Positions 10,421-22,124 of a DNA stretch of 64,000 nt are shown piece after piece (the stretch's first letter is position 1; each line of letters begins with the position of its first letter). Source of the stretch: Perognathus longimembris pacificus (taxonomy: Eukaryota > Chordata > Mammalia > Rodentia > Heteromyidae); contig NC_063168.1 in the NCBI RefSeq assembly GCF_023159225.1, positions 48,319,062 to 48,383,061 of the forward strand. The letters are read 5' to 3'. The notes below the pieces were generated by a model. That model worked only from the letters and a program-made list of their open reading frames with translations. It ran no database searches and was not told where the DNA came from. The translations under genes and the position numbers were made by a program.

Positions 10421-10950
10421 AGGCTCTCATAGCTTACTAGTGATGTGCCCAGGCCCAAGAGAAAACTCCCAGCACATACAGCTTTCCTCTATGAAGAAGG
10501 AAAACAGCCGCAGGCTCGCAAGGCTCTGGAATTCAGTAACCTACTTTCAGATTGTGCAGCAGGCTGACCTTGACAATAATTTCTAAATAATTCTTAAATG
10601 CTGAAGATAGGAGCAGAATGAAAGGAAAGAATGCTTATGAAAAACTGTACTGTGGAGCACATTTGAGAATGTTTGGGATTTACAAGTGGATTTTAAGATT
10701 TCATAAAATAGTGGTTTTAAAAAACAAAAGAACAAGAGGCTCTTTCACATGGTTTTAACAAGCATTTAGGCCAGTTCCCAGACTCACTTCCAGGTGGTCT
10801 AATTAATAGGATTGATTTATAAAGGGTAAATTAATTGCTAAAGTGAAGAAATATTTTGAAAAATATACTATTTTATAGAAGTCACTGTTTTATAGTAATA
10901 AACCTTTGTATTTATCAGTTCCCAAAATTCTGTTCTCCGACCTCATTTTC
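10420..10950. other. About 500 bases with nothing recognised
   Basis: AT-rich single-copy-looking sequence with no repeat, splice pair or long frame that I can support. Confidence 0.4.
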
Positions 10951-10952
10951 TC

Positions 10953-11148
10953 TTTTTTGCATTGGTCCAGAGGCTTGAACTCAGAGCCTCATGCTTGCCC
11001 AGGGCTGGAACTCTACCACTTGAGCTACATCTTCAATTCCAGATTTTTGCAGGTTAATCAGAGACTTATCTTACCCAGGCTGATTTCAAACCTGGTTCCT
11101 CAGATCTCAGGCTCTAGAGAAGCTAGGATTACAAGCATAAGCCTGGCT
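10953..11148 (-). mobile_element. B1L-Geo SINE, antisense, diverged
   Basis: 'aggcttgaactcagagcctc' to 'aggattacaagcataagcc'. The Geo module is internally shortened. Confidence 0.75.
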
Positions 11149-11149
11149 T

Positions 11150-11405
11150 GATCTTTCTTTCTTTCTCTCCTTCCTTCCTTTCTCTTTGTTCCTTTCTTCC
11201 TTTCCCTCCCTTCCTTCCTTCCCTCCCTCCTTCCCTTCCTTCCTTCCTTCCTTCCTTCCTTCCTTCCTTCCTTCCTACCTTCCTTCCTTCCTTCCTTTCT
11301 TCCTTCCTTCCTTCCTTCCTTCCTTCCTTCCTTCCTTCCTTCCTTCCTTCCTTCTTTCCTTCCTTCCTTCCTTCCTTCCCCCCCACCCTCTCTCTCTCTC
11401 TTTCT
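11150..11405. repeat. Long (TTCC)n microsatellite
   Basis: About 250 bases of almost pure TTCC with CCCT and CTCT margins. It sits on the tail side of the antisense B1L-Geo at 11430-11641. Long frames of both strands here (Lys/Glu/Gly/Arg on minus; Ser/Pro/Leu/Phe on plus) are microsatellite translations. Confidence 0.98.
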
Positions 11406-11429
11406 TTGTTTCATGTGGTGGGGGGCGGG

Positions 11430-11641
11430 GGTACCATTATTAGGGCTTAAACTCAGGGCCCAGATGCTGTCCCTTGGTTTTTCTTCACTCAAGACTCTAC
11501 CACTTCAGCCACAGCTGCACTTCCAGCTTTTGGGTGGTTAATTTGAGACTTTCCTGCCTGAGCTGGCTTCAAACCACAATCCTCAGATCTCAGCCTCCTG
11601 AGTAACTAGGATTATGGTCAGGTATGAGTCCCTGGCAACCC
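11430..11641 (-). mobile_element. B1L-Geo SINE, antisense
   Basis: 'accattattagggcttaaac' to 'gtatgagtccctggcaaccc'. Both modules are readable. Confidence 0.82.
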
Positions 11642-11968
11642 AGCCTTGCTCTCCTCTCTTTAACCAGTAAACCAATGCAGATTTCTTGCTCTACAAGTAC
11701 ATTTTCAACATATCTGGACCTGTGCTGAGTGGATATCTCAAACTCAAAATGAAGTCATTCTCCTCTTTCTGATTTCTGTTTCTAATACCTTTGTCCTCCC
11801 AAGTATCTGATCTAAATGAAAACAACTAAAGGTATGACCCAAGGATACCAAAAGCAAAGCCATGAATTCAAACCCCAGTACTTGCTTTCCCAAAAGAATG
11901 AAATGGACCCATATTATCTACTACAGAAATACTTGAATAATATATTGTTAAATTTTACAAGCAAACTT

Positions 11969-11969
11969 G

Positions 11970-12004
<35 letters not shown>
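11969..12004. repeat. (TG)n microsatellite
   Basis: About 18 TG units. Confidence 0.98.
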
Positions 12005-12007
<3 letters not shown>

Positions 12008-12163
12008 TTGAGGGCAGAAGAAAAATGTAAGTTTACATGTTTAGAAGGATGTGGATCAAAGGGGATCTATTTCCAGGAAGTAACCAAAAGAGCTGTCTAC
12101 TGTGTTAGGGATACCCTGGGTGATGGGGGTTTATCTTTACTTCTATTAGGTCCATATGAGAGA

Positions 12164-12410
12164 ATTATTATTATTATTTGTTTTGGGTCTGTTGTGGGGC
12201 TTGAACTCTGATCCTGGGTGCTATTCCTGAGCTCTTTAGATCAAGGCTAGTGTTCTACCACTTAAGCCACAGCACCACTTCTGGTTTTCTGCTGGTTAAT
12301 TGGAGATAAGAGTCTCATGAACTTTCCTGTCCAGGCTGGGTTTGAACCAGGATCCTCAGATCTCAACCTCCTGATTGAAGGATTAAAGGTGTGAGCCATC
12401 TGTGCCTGGC
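12164..12410 (-). mobile_element. B1L-Geo SINE, antisense
   Basis: ATT-rich tail, then Geo and B1-like halves ending 'gtgtgagccatctgtgcctg'. Complete. Confidence 0.87.
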
Positions 12411-12440
12411 GAGAATTGTTATTCTGGTGAAACTATTACA

Positions 12441-12556
12441 CTTTGTTTTTTGAGTCAAGGCTATGCTAATGTAGCTCAGGCTGGTTTTGAACTCCAGATC
12501 CTATCTCAACCTCCCAAGTGCTGGCCTATATAGGAAAAGTAACTACCATGCTTGGG
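12441..12556 (-). mobile_element. B1-like SINE monomer, antisense
   Basis: 'gtagctcaggctggttttga', 'actccagatcc' and 'caacctcccaagtgctgg' are the reverse of the B1/Alu core. No Geo half. Confidence 0.75.
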
Positions 12557-12630
12557 TATGGTTCTACCTTCTCATGATATTAGTACTCAGTGTTAAATAT
12601 TAGAATATAAGAAGCATAAAATTTACATTT

Positions 12631-12832
12631 TTTTTTTTTTGGCCAGTCCTGGGCCTTGGACTCAGGGCCTGAGCACTGTCCCTGGCTTCTTCCCGCTCAA
12701 GGCTAGCACTCTGCCACTTGAGCCACAGCGCCGCTTCTGGCCGTTTTCTGTATATGTGGTGCTGGGGAATCGAACCCAGGGCCTCGTGAATCCGAGGCAG
12801 GCACTCTTGCCACTAGGCCATATCCCCAGCCC
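12631..12832 (-). mobile_element. IDL-Geo SINE, antisense, young subgroup
   Basis: Nearly consensus copy with diagnostic bases 'gggccttggact', 'cttcccgctcaag' and 'gcgccgcttctggccg'. It has a perfect 14-bp target duplication (taaaatttacattt at 12617-12630 and 12833-12846). Confidence 0.95.
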
Positions 12833-12862
12833 TAAAATTTACATTTAAACACTGGTTTGGTT

Positions 12863-12960
12863 TGGATTTTTGAGTCAAAGATCTGTCTCAGAAGCTCATG
12901 AACCTCTTTGTCTTAGCTTCCAGAGTTCTAGGCTTATAGAAATATGCCATTAGCTTGGAT
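12863..12960 (-). mobile_element. Degraded B1-like fragment, antisense
   Basis: 'ttttgagtcaaagatctgtc' through 'gcttccagagttctaggctt' is a weak but ordered match to an antisense B1. Confidence 0.4.
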
Positions 12961-13169
12961 AAATAATTTAGTTTTTTCTTCCTCTTTTTTTCTCTTTTAG
13001 CAGTACTACAGTTTGAACTCATGGTTTCAAACTTGTTAAGCTAGGGTGATATTGCTAAATAATTTATTGGGAATAAAAGTATGCCCTTTTGAGAATAACT
13101 TAGTTATATGGGTTAATTATTATGAGTTCCTTTGTCAGACTTGAAATAATATAACTTTTCTTAGTAGTT

Positions 13170-13425
13170 CTGTGGGCCAGGCACTATGCCAAATATGTTA
13201 TCTAACTTTAACAACCCTGTAGAGTGAGTAGTATTCATAATTTATCACTTTAGCAGTGAGGAAACAGAGACTAGAGAAAGTTGGGAACATTTAGACTGAG
13301 GAAAGTTCAGTATCATTTTCCATTGACTTGTACAAGGTCAATTGCTGGTGAACTAGAGCCAGGATTCAAAGGCGAGGGCTGAATTCCAGGGTCCACACTT
13401 TCCCACTACTCCACTGCTTCTCTAT
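13170..13425 (+). mobile_element. MIR, sense
   Basis: 'ggccaggcactatgccaaat', 'aacaaccctgtagagtgagt', 'cagtgaggaaacagagacta' and 'gagccaggattcaaaggcg' follow MIR order over about 250 bases. Confidence 0.8.
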
Positions 13426-14129
13426 TATTACTTAAGGAAACAGAGAGGATTCAGAGTGCAAGGGAAAACTACCTGGCATCAATTTTAGCTGCTAGTAAAG
13501 CTGAGCCTATGGTTACATTGGGAAAAGGAACTAAAAACACAATTTTCTCCCAACTTCTCAAAAAAGTGGAGAATTCTATCAAATAAGCATTAGACAGAAC
13601 ATAGCATACAGTACAGACACATGGCTAAAGGGTGTGCAAGACAGAAAGAATCTGATCCTTTTTACAGGTCTAAGTAGATATGAATGAAGTACACTGTTAG
13701 GTAGGTTTTTCAATTTGGAGTCAGGTGACAAAGCAGGCAGGCCCTAACATCTTCTGGGAAATGGTAGGGGTGTGGGGGTGGTACAATGGAGAGAATTATC
13801 CTTCTTCCTGATTATATCTCAAAGAGATAGCTCCCAGGTGCTTAGGAAACCTTCCTGAGCTGGAAGACTGAATTACCCATTAAAAAGATTTATGACTTTT
13901 TGACTAAGACAGAGAAAAGAAATCCTGAAGAAAAAGGAAGAAATGGAGGGAAAGTTGCTTTGCTTTCACAGAGGAAGATTATATTTGCCTTTCAGTTAGT
14001 TCTAGCACTAAAGATCAGTCAGTAGTCTTAGACTTACTTCATACACTACTAATGTTACAGCTAGTAGCTCAGTGATGGACAGCTTGACAGATTTTGAGTT
14101 TGATCTCCAGAACACATGCACTGCCTATA

Positions 14130-14585
14130 TAACAATGTTGGTGCTATGATTTATTGTGTCCTTCAAAGTTCATGTGTTAGAACCTTAGGCTTAGTCCCCA
14201 ATTTAACAGGAGTGAGAGGAGCCTGTGTGTGTGTGTGTACATACATACACATGCATGTATATACATATTTGCATGTTGTATATACATATGTATATGTATA
14301 CACATGTGTATATATACATACATGTGTATATGAATGTCTGTCTGTATGTATATATTTGAGACAAGTTCTGCAGGCTGATCATGATCTTCCTGCCTCAGCC
14401 TCCAGAATGCTAGAATTACAGATGTGTACCACCATGCCCAGCACTAGAGGGGCCACCTTTAAGAGATTATTACATGATGAAGGCTCTGCACTATGTCCTA
14501 CTTCTTAAAGGTCCCAGTATACCTCAGCAGTATCATATTGAAGACCAAGCTTTGAACACATCAATCTGTGGGAGATACATATCCA
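14130..14585 (+). mobile_element. Probable ancient LTR-like element, interrupted
   Basis: 'gtgtccttcaaagttcatgt', 'ttaagagattattacatgat', 'gaaggctctgc' and 'gtgggagatacatatccaaa' resemble mammalian MaLR/ERVL-type LTR text. It is split by a TGTA-rich tract (14226-14350) and an antisense B1-like monomer (14350-14445). No coding part is seen. The subfamily is not assigned. Confidence 0.4.
14350..14445 (-). mobile_element. B1-like SINE monomer, antisense
   Basis: 'cttcctgcctcagcctccag' to 'gtaccaccatgcccagca'. The purine/pyrimidine alternating TG/TA tract at 14226-14350 lies at its tail side. Confidence 0.75.
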
Positions 14586-15230
14586 AACCATATGGACGTC
14601 CTTGAGATAATGAGTAGGAATAACCTTATAAATTAACCTCAGAGATTGATTTGAGACTATAGTTTCACTGTTCTCATTTGAACAGCCTTAAGAGCTTCCC
14701 AGATATCTCTGACAAAAATGCAAATATTGTTAGTTGTGGCAATGACAATAAATATAATAATAACCACAGATATTGTTAACTAGGAAGTAATAGCATTAGC
14801 AAGAATACAAGGTCCCCAGTGGGAGGAGATAGTGGTAAATCCAGCAATTCTGTAGGAAAAATGGCTACCCTAAAGGTAAAAAAGATTAGTTACCTCAACC
14901 TAAAAGATAATATTTGCCTGTCTAGTCCTAGGCCATGTGACTGGCTTTCTGCATCTCTCAGAGACCATTTGTTGGTCTAAATTTTAGAAAAACATATCCT
15001 TTATTGCAACTGAAATAATGTGCAACTAAATTAAACAAGAAAACAGTAAAAAAATCACTATAGCATTTTACCCACCTATCTACATAAAAATCTTGTCAGA
15101 AAAGAGCAAGCTAAGCATGCAAAACATTTTTACTAAATTACTGCTGTAAGTAATGGCCTTATGATATTGAACGGTCTCTTTCTTATGAAACACAGTATTG
15201 TCTTCCTGTTAGAAAATGCTTCGAAATTTT

Positions 15231-15526
15231 AATTACTATTATTATTATTATTATTATCATCATCATTATCATTAGGCTGGTCCTGGAGCTTGAACTCATG
15301 GCTTGGGTGCTGTCCCCAAGATGTGTGTGTGTGTGTGTGTGTGTGTGTTTTTCAGGGCTACAGGCCACAGATTCAGTTCTGGCTTTTTTTGTTTGTTTGT
15401 TTGCTTTTTGATAGTTTATTGTAGATAAGAGTTTCATGGACTTTTCTGCATGGGCTGGTTTTGAACCAAAATCCTCAGATCTCAACATCATGAGTAGCTA
15501 GGATTACAGGCGGGAGCCACCAGTGT
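15231..15526 (-). mobile_element. B1L-Geo SINE, antisense, with internal (GT)n
   Basis: ATT/ATC-rich tail (15231-15273), Geo start 'ctggtcctggagcttgaact', a (GT)n expansion at 15321-15347 within the Geo module, then the B1-like half ending 'ggcgggagccaccagtg'. Confidence 0.85.
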
Positions 15527-15539
15527 CATTTTAGGATAC

Positions 15540-16950
15540 TACGAAGTTTCATAGGAAAGTCAAAATCCAAAAATGTGATTAGGCCTGAACGCTTACATAC
15601 CAGTTTAACAAAGGATGATAAATTTGGTAGATGTGACTGAAAAAGGAAAAGAGAGTTATTATTATAGAAAGGTAAATTGTGGAAAGTGTATGGTAGATGT
15701 GGTTATTTAACAAGGTTTGTTATACAGACTCAAGTAGTCTCTGGGGTCATTCTCATCTTCCTGGGATAGGGGCATGTAACACTTGAACAAATGGAAAGTT
15801 ATGTCCCTCTTTCTTCAATGAGTTTTCCTTTATGCCAGAAGTAGATAAAGAAAAAAAAAAAGCAGGCTTTGATGTAGAAATCAGAGCTCAGTTAAACACT
15901 CTGTAACCTGATCCTAGTGTTCACTTTCAATTTAGCCATAATATTATTGTAAACTTACTAAAACCAAACATTATTTTGAATCTGGTCTTACTTATCTTTA
16001 ACCCAAATTTGACCTATAAGACTCTCAGTTAAAAGAAAAAAATCAAAAACTTAAGTAGGCATGCTGAACACATGCTTAGGTGTACTTAACTACCAGTATC
16101 ATTGTCTCTCACAGAATGTCCTAGATATACTGTGATCTTATTTCTAATAGCTAAATAAGCTAATCCCCATAAAGCCACACATGTTCCACTGTGATGTAGT
16201 ACAAGGAAGAATTAGGATGTTCTCAGCAGGCAACTGCAATAAGCTACCTGCTGAGTCACTGAGCTGATCTATTTTTAATCCAATGAGCAAAACTTCTATT
16301 TGGTGTGACCTTATCTGAATAATGTCTTCTACAGAGCTTATAAAAACTACACTACTCCAAAGAATTGAGGAATTGTTCATTTATATTCCTCTGACAAAAT
16401 AATTGTGCTGCTTATTCAGTTAGACATGAATCTTTTAGAGATCAAATAGGTATTGTTTTAATAAAGTCAGACAGGTAGTCAAGTTATAAAAACAAAACAA
16501 AATGAAACAAAAAGCTTATTTAAGAAAACCTACATTTGAATTGTTATTTCAACATTTATCTTTCCAGTAATGATACTGAAAACATTACTCCATTACTTAT
16601 GGTGAAATATTTTTTTGTGAAAAATCATATCCCTATGTTACTTAGAGTTCTTTATCAATACAAAAAATAAGGAAACACACTAAGATTATCACATGCCATT
16701 ACTGTTGATAATGTCAAACTAGAGGATCAACTAGCTTTGCTTCTGATAGAAAACATCCCATCAAAATTGTGAAACTCCTGCTGGTTTAACCAGAGAAGGA
16801 GAACCAGTGGTTATAAAACTGCTCTGAAATGAAGGAGGTGGGAAAATCTTATAACTGGTTACCATTTGTTAATATTCTTTTTCATTTCCACAAGAAGAGA
16901 AAAAAATTGATTTTAATATTTTAAGAGGTTGAAAGAGGTGCTAAGGTTTT
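15540..16950. other. About 1.4 kb AT-rich sequence, nothing recognised
   Basis: No SINE or L1 signature and no supported exon. The minus frame at 16144-16380 has no recognisable product or splice context. Confidence 0.4.
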
Positions 16951-16961
16951 ATGTTGTCTTC

Positions 16962-17214
16962 ATTCATTCATTCATTGTAGGTTGTAGAGCTTGACCTCTG
17001 GGGCTTGAACTCTGGGCATGGACACTGCCCCTGAGCTCTTCAGCTCAAGGCTAGCGCTCTGCCACTTGAACCACAGCACCACTTCTGGTTTTCTGGTGGT
17101 TAATTGAAGATAAGAGTCTCACAGACTTTCCTGCTCTAGCTGGCTTTGAACCATGATCCTCAGATCTCAGTCTTTTGAGTAGTTAGGATTACAGGAGTGA
17201 GCCCTGGCACCCAG
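16962..17214 (-). mobile_element. B1L-Geo SINE, antisense
   Basis: Tail turned into (CATT)n. The head of the Geo module appears partly duplicated ('gagcttgacctctggggctt'). Ends 'gtgagccctggcacccagc'. Confidence 0.85.
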
Positions 17215-17225
17215 CTAATTTATTG

Positions 17226-17395
17226 ATTTGACAGTGCTACAGTTTGAACTTGGGGTCTTGTGTTTGCTTTGGTTGGTTGCACCCAGTTGGCCCTCTACCA
17301 TTTGAGCTATGCTTGGCTTTTTGCTGGCTATTTTGAAGATGGACTCTCACAGACTTCCCTACACAGCCTTGTACCACAATCCTTCAGCACTCACA
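17226..17395 (-). mobile_element. Diverged B1L-Geo-like SINE, antisense
   Basis: 'cagtgctacagtttgaactt' to 'caatccttcagcactcac' is an older relative of the preceding copy, arranged head to tail with it. Confidence 0.6.
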
Positions 17396-17760
17396 TTGAG
17401 CTGAGATTTGAGCCCTTGGTACCTTCTCTTTGTAAGAAAAAAACCATACACAGTAACAAAATCATATTGTAGCAATGTGTAGCAAAAAGGCTGTACTGTG
17501 ATCAGATCTATAAGTTTTGGATCATAGATGAGATTCACAGTGTTATTTTAGATGAAATTGTTTAATTAATAGTTATGAATTTTCTACCTGAGAAGAACAT
17601 CTTTCTGGCAATAGGTTGTTTCAACTTTTCTTTTGGACATATCTACAAATAAGATTTTATGTTTCCCCACAAAGTTATTAAGATCACTGATGTTCTTTAA
17701 ACTATGGACAATAATTTCTCAGGACATTAAAGGGCCCTAATGGAGTGAAAATTAACAAAG

Positions 17761-18025
17761 GGCCCAGGTGCTACTGTCTCACACCTATAATCTTAGCTAC
17801 TCAGGAGACTGAGATATGCGGATTGTGGTACAAGGTCTTAGTATCTTGGTTCAAAGCCAGATTAGGCAGGAGAGTCAGTGAGATTCTTACCTCCAATTAA
17901 TTAATCTGGAAATGGAGCTGTAGCTTAGGTGGTAGAATACTTGCATTGAACAAAAAAAAGGCTCAGAGACTGTGCATAGGCCCTGAGTTCAAGCCCCAGG
18001 ATTGGAACAACAACAACAACAAAAA
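17761..18025 (+). mobile_element. B1L-Geo SINE, sense, with (CAA)n tail
   Basis: Complete dimer from 'cacacctataatcttagcta' to 'ttcaagccccaggattgg'. It contains a short internal duplication around 'acaaggtcttagtatcttgg'. Confidence 0.85.
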
Positions 18026-18047
18026 GATTAGCAAAAGGAAATAGTTG

Positions 18048-18048
<1 letters not shown>

Positions 18049-18083
<35 letters not shown>
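18049..18083. repeat. (TG)n microsatellite
   Basis: About 17 TG units. Confidence 0.97.
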
Positions 18084-18087
<4 letters not shown>

Positions 18088-18494
18088 TTCATCACCTTCC
18101 AAATTCATAATGCATATTTTTGATCAATTATAAAATTCAAAATAGATACTCAAAATTACATTTTCTTTTATTGCAGATATTACAAGTTGCCTTGTACATG
18201 TCTACTTTCTTCTTTCTTAGTATAAACTTGATTTTCTCAGTGTGACAGAATACTCTCCTCTGGTCAGTTTTGCAGCCGGCTTAGCCACTATCCAGTTCTG
18301 GTAGATAAGATGGAAATGGAAATCTACTAGATGGAATTTCCAGGGATGTTACTGTTACCTTGGGTCCAAGGAAGCTGGTTTAAGACCATTGCTCTTCCCA
18401 CTTTGCTTTCCCATTCATCCCACATAAAATATGCATTTCAAGCCTCAAAGTAGAACATTCATCTTGTAAACACATGGACAAAAGTTACAAAGGA

Positions 18495-18570
18495 TACAGA
18501 AGAAATTGCCCCAGTGGTAGAACATGAGGTTCAAACCCCAGTGTTCCCCCCACACACAAACAAATAAACA
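18495..18570 (+). mobile_element. Short ID-like fragment, sense
   Basis: 'ccccagtggtagaacatgag' then 'gttcaaaccccagtgttccc' and a CA/A-rich tail. Confidence 0.5.
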
Positions 18571-18774
18571 AGGGTTAGTAGGATAGGAAATCATAGACAT
18601 CCTTAAAAGCATAGCTTCTGTGCTTCTGTGATTGACAAATAAAATGCTGGTTGCTCAGCTGAATTTTTGCATGGAAAATACTTAAGCTAAAATATTATTA
18701 TTTATCTGAAGTTCAAATTTAACTAGATACCCTATATTTTTATTTGTAACCCCATCTGCTCTAGATTTGATTTA

Positions 18775-19700
18775 TTTTATTTTTATTGCTATTGTAAAGC
18801 TGATGTACAGAGAAGTTACAGTTACATAAGTCAGAAAATAAGTGTGTTCCTTTTTTAATAGTTTCACCTCTTCCCTCACTTTCTCTCAGTTTTTCTCTCC
18901 CAACCACCCCAAGGTGTATAGTTCATTTTCAACATGGGGTCTAGTAAGTATCACTGCTGTATTTGTTCACCCATTGTCCCTCCATTTCTGTGCCCCCTTA
19001 ATCTCCCCAAAATAGATAAACTTACACGCAAGAACAAAAACAGCAACAAAGAAGAAAAAATAGCAAATAACTTTTCCATTTCTTGGCATTCATTTCAATA
19101 AAAAGCATTTTATATAATCATATGTACATAACTGTTGAGCCTTTGTGATCCTCGCCTAAGAATATCCTCCTTTGGTCTCAGTGTGTGAATGTTTAGAGTC
19201 TTGTATAATTTATTATGTCCAAATGTATTTTCACTTGTAGATTTATAGGCACATTTTAGCTACAACAAAAGAGGGAAAACATGTAATCTATGTTTCTTTG
19301 TGTCTGGCTTACTTTGCTCAATGTAATTTTTTTTTTTTTTTTTTTTTTGGCCAGTCCTGGGCCTTGGACTCAGGGCCTGAGCACTGTCCCTGGCTTCTTC
19401 CCGCTCAAGGCTAGCACTCTGCCACTTGAGCCACAGCGCCGCTTCTGGCCGTTTTCTGTATATGTGGTGCTGGGGAATCGAACCTAGGGCCTCGTGTATC
19501 CGAGGCAGGCACTCTTGCCACTAGGCTATATCCCCAGCCCCTCAATGTAATTTTTTTGAAGTCTTTCTATTTCCTTATGAATGGTATTTGCTTAAGAATG
19601 GTCATTCTTTCTGATGGATGCATAGCATTCCGTCGTATATACATATCACATTTTCTTGATCCATTTGTCCATTGAGGGGCATAGATTTTTTTAATATTTG
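18775..19700 (-). mobile_element. L1 3' region, antisense, split by one SINE
   Basis: The left part ('attgctattgtaaagctgat', 'gtacagagaagttacagtta') is the reverse of an L1 3' UTR ending like the one at 39526-40060. The right part ('tggatgcatagcattccgtc', 'catttgtccattgaggggca') is the reverse of the terminal L1 segment that also appears in sense at about 20300-20400. No intact frame. Confidence 0.75.
19329..19541 (-). mobile_element. IDL-Geo SINE, antisense, young subgroup
   Basis: Near-consensus copy in the antisense L1, with a T tract of about 21. The target duplication is 'ctcaatgtaattttttt' (starting 19318 and 19541). It carries the variant 'cctagggcctcg' and 'aggctatatcc' shared with the copies at 21924 and 57130. 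Confidence 0.95.
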
Positions 19701-19713
19701 CACTTCTTTTGAA

Positions 19714-19822
19714 AAACAGACAAAATGGCTCAGGTCTATAATCTAAACACTGGGGAGACTGAGACAAGAGGATCCTGAATTCAAGACCACCTGTGCTACA
19801 TAGTGTCTCAAAACAACAACAG
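19714..19822 (+). mobile_element. B1-like SINE monomer, sense
   Basis: 'atggctcaggtctataatct', 'gactgagacaagaggatcc' and 'tgctacatagtgtctcaaaa'. Confidence 0.7.
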
Positions 19823-20270
19823 GACCCTATTTGGTTAAGCTGCTTCTGTAGTCAATTTCTATTACATGCAGCTAATGAAGTCAACCTCTGACACACTTCT
19901 TAAAAATAGCTGTTTGTTTTAAATTAACACGAAGTCCCGACTTTTAGATAAACCCTTTGTAATTACAAACTATGTAATTAATACCTTCTCTCTCAGAAAG
20001 TACAATCCAGATACATTTTGGAATGACTGAGTATACTGCCAGTTGTTATCCTGAAACTCAAATTTGCCCATGTAATTCACCAAATAAGGGCACAAGGTTT
20101 AAGGCAACAATTTTTGCATTAAAACGCTATAAATGAGTATGAAAGTCAATTAGTAACTCCAAAGGGAGAGATTCTCTTTCATAGATAAATTGATGTATTT
20201 CTAGATATATTTATCTTTCCTTACTATACTCATACCAAATGACTCTAATTTGTTGAAGGCAAACTGATGG

Positions 20271-20972
20271 TTCAAATATGCTGTACCATTCACAATAGAC
20301 AAAATATGGAAACAACCCAGATGCCCCTCCACAGACTAATGGATCCAAAAAATATGGTACTTACACAATGGAATACTACCTAGCGATTAGGAATGGTGAA
20401 ATATTATTATTCGCAGGGAAATGGTCAGAACTCGAACAAATAATGTTGAGCGAGACAAGCCTAGAACACAGAAAACAAAGGGGCATGATCTCCCTGATAT
20501 ATGACTGTTAACAAAGGGAGACGGAGAGACAGTAGAGACCAAGTCTGGGAAACCAAAAACTGCTTGTCAAGTAGTATTCCCCACAGGATTGGGGCAGCGA
20601 CCCAACAGTATGTAACTAAGACCAAACAATTACTCAACATATAAAGGTAAAAAATTGACCTCTCAGGGGAATACAATAGCTCAAAAGCTAGGTATGTACG
20701 TTCATATAATACTATTGTCGACATATGGTCTAGTATCGACATTACATTTAAAGCCCTAGGCGAACTTTCTTGGGTGTGGCCACATGGCTACTGTATATGT
20801 TCTCGATACATTGTATATTGTATATATGTCTACCTGACCTAGAGAAGAGATAGAAAAACTGGACATAAGATATCACAAGAAATGTACACACTGCCCTACT
20901 ATGTAACTGTACCCTTTTTGCACAACACCTTGTCAAAAAATTTGTGTTCAATTAATAAACAAATAAAAAAAT
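20271..20972 (+). mobile_element. L1 3' end, sense, about 700 bases
   Basis: Starts near 'ccattcacaatagacaaaat' and 'caacccagatgcccctccac', the segment at the end of L1 ORF2 and start of the 3' UTR. It runs through the 3' UTR to 'acaacaccttgtcaaaaaat' and an AATAAACAAATAAA tail. It is 5'-truncated. The same 3' end is found antisense at 8008-8140. The short minus frames across it are not genes. Confidence 0.85.
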
Positions 20973-21170
20973 ACTGTACCTATTGCATATATGAAGGTCT
21001 GAAGCATAAAGGACTGGAAAATAGTTAACAAGGAGATAAACTTCTACAAAGCAAAACTTACATGCAAACCATAGAACAATATAAAATGATAAGTGATAGT
21101 TACAATGAAACATAAACACTTATCAAAATACATGATGCCTAGAAAGATCTGTTAGAACATGAGGATTTCT

Positions 21171-21410
21171 TTTTTTTTTTTCTTTTTCTTTTTTTTTTTT
21201 TTTTTTTTTTTTTTTTGGCCAGTCCTGGGGCTTGGACTCAGGGCCTGAGCACTGTCCCTGGCTTCCCTTTTGCTCAAGGCTAGCACTCTGCCACTTGAGC
21301 CACAGCGCCACTTCTGGCCATTTTCTGTATATGTGGTGCTGGGGAATTGAACCCAGGGCCTCATGTATATGAGGCAGGCTCTCTTGCCACTAGGCCATAT
21401 CCCCAGCCCC
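21171..21410 (-). mobile_element. IDL-Geo SINE, antisense, long tail
   Basis: T-rich tail of about 45 bases with two C interruptions, then a complete copy. The target duplication is acatgaggatttctt (21157-21171 and 21411-21425). Confidence 0.95.
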
Positions 21411-21429
21411 ACATGAGGATTTCTTGAAG

Positions 21430-21905
21430 AAGATTATGTGGAGATAAAACTTGATATAAATCTTGGGAGTTTCCCTGATTCACAGCTGTGATATCTACAC
21501 AGCATCTCCGATTCAGGGTCCAGACTGCTTTATCAACCACAAAGAATGCCCTCCATTCATAACAAATACTGTGGCAGTGGCATCATCTCTGTGTGAATGG
21601 TGCCCCTGGAGTTGTGCAAGAGACAGCCTTGTCAATCATCCCATAGCATTCCAAGACATGGAGATTTGGTGTTTGGCCTAAAAGCATCTTATGAAAGTAT
21701 AATAAATATAAGGCAGTAATAAGCCTGTCATTCCCACAGCATTCCAGCACGTACTCTGTCTCTTGACCTCCAGTTTTAAATAGTCCCCCAAATTGATCAG
21801 CGACAGGTTTTAGTTGCCTCCTGTAGTCATTTCTAGCACACTGCTTATATAAAATAAATAATCTCATTCACAAAATGAGGAGGGTAGTAATAACTTGCCC
21901 TACTT
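21430..21905. other. Non-repeat stretch, nothing recognised
   Basis: Contains two loosely similar segments around 21640 and 21735 ('catagcattccaagacatgg' and 'cacagcattccagcacgtac'), perhaps an old duplication. The overlapping short frames on the two strands have no support. Confidence 0.3.
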
Positions 21906-21923
21906 ACCTAAAAATAATTTTCT

Positions 21924-22124
21924 TTTTTTTTGGCCAGTCCTGGGCCTTGGACTCAGGGCCTGAGCACTGTCCCTGGCTTCTTCCCGCTCAAGGCTAGCAC
22001 TCTGCCACTTGAGCCACAGCGCCGCTTCTGGCCATTTTCTGTATATGTGGTGCTGGGGAATCGAACCTAGGGCCTCGTGTATCCGAGGCAGGCACTCTTG
22101 CCACTAGGCTATATCCCCAGCCCC
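21924..22124 (-). mobile_element. IDL-Geo SINE, antisense, young subgroup
   Basis: Short T tract (about 9). Near-consensus body with 'cttcccgctcaag' and 'aacctagggcctcg'. It has a perfect 17-bp target duplication at 21907-21923 and 22125-22141. Confidence 0.96.

Noticed and set aside
11100..11492. Long Lys/Glu/Gly/Arg-rich minus frame and Ser/Pro/Leu/Phe-rich plus frames
   Set aside because: Direct translations of the (TTCC)n microsatellite. Tetranucleotide repeats lack stops in several frames.
12639..12848. Repeated plus and minus frames encoding 'ASPGPWTQGLSTVPGFF' and 'MPRIHEALGSIPQHHIY' type peptides at many positions
   Set aside because: They are translations of the two strands of IDL-Geo SINEs. 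The same peptides recur at every copy and are not genes.
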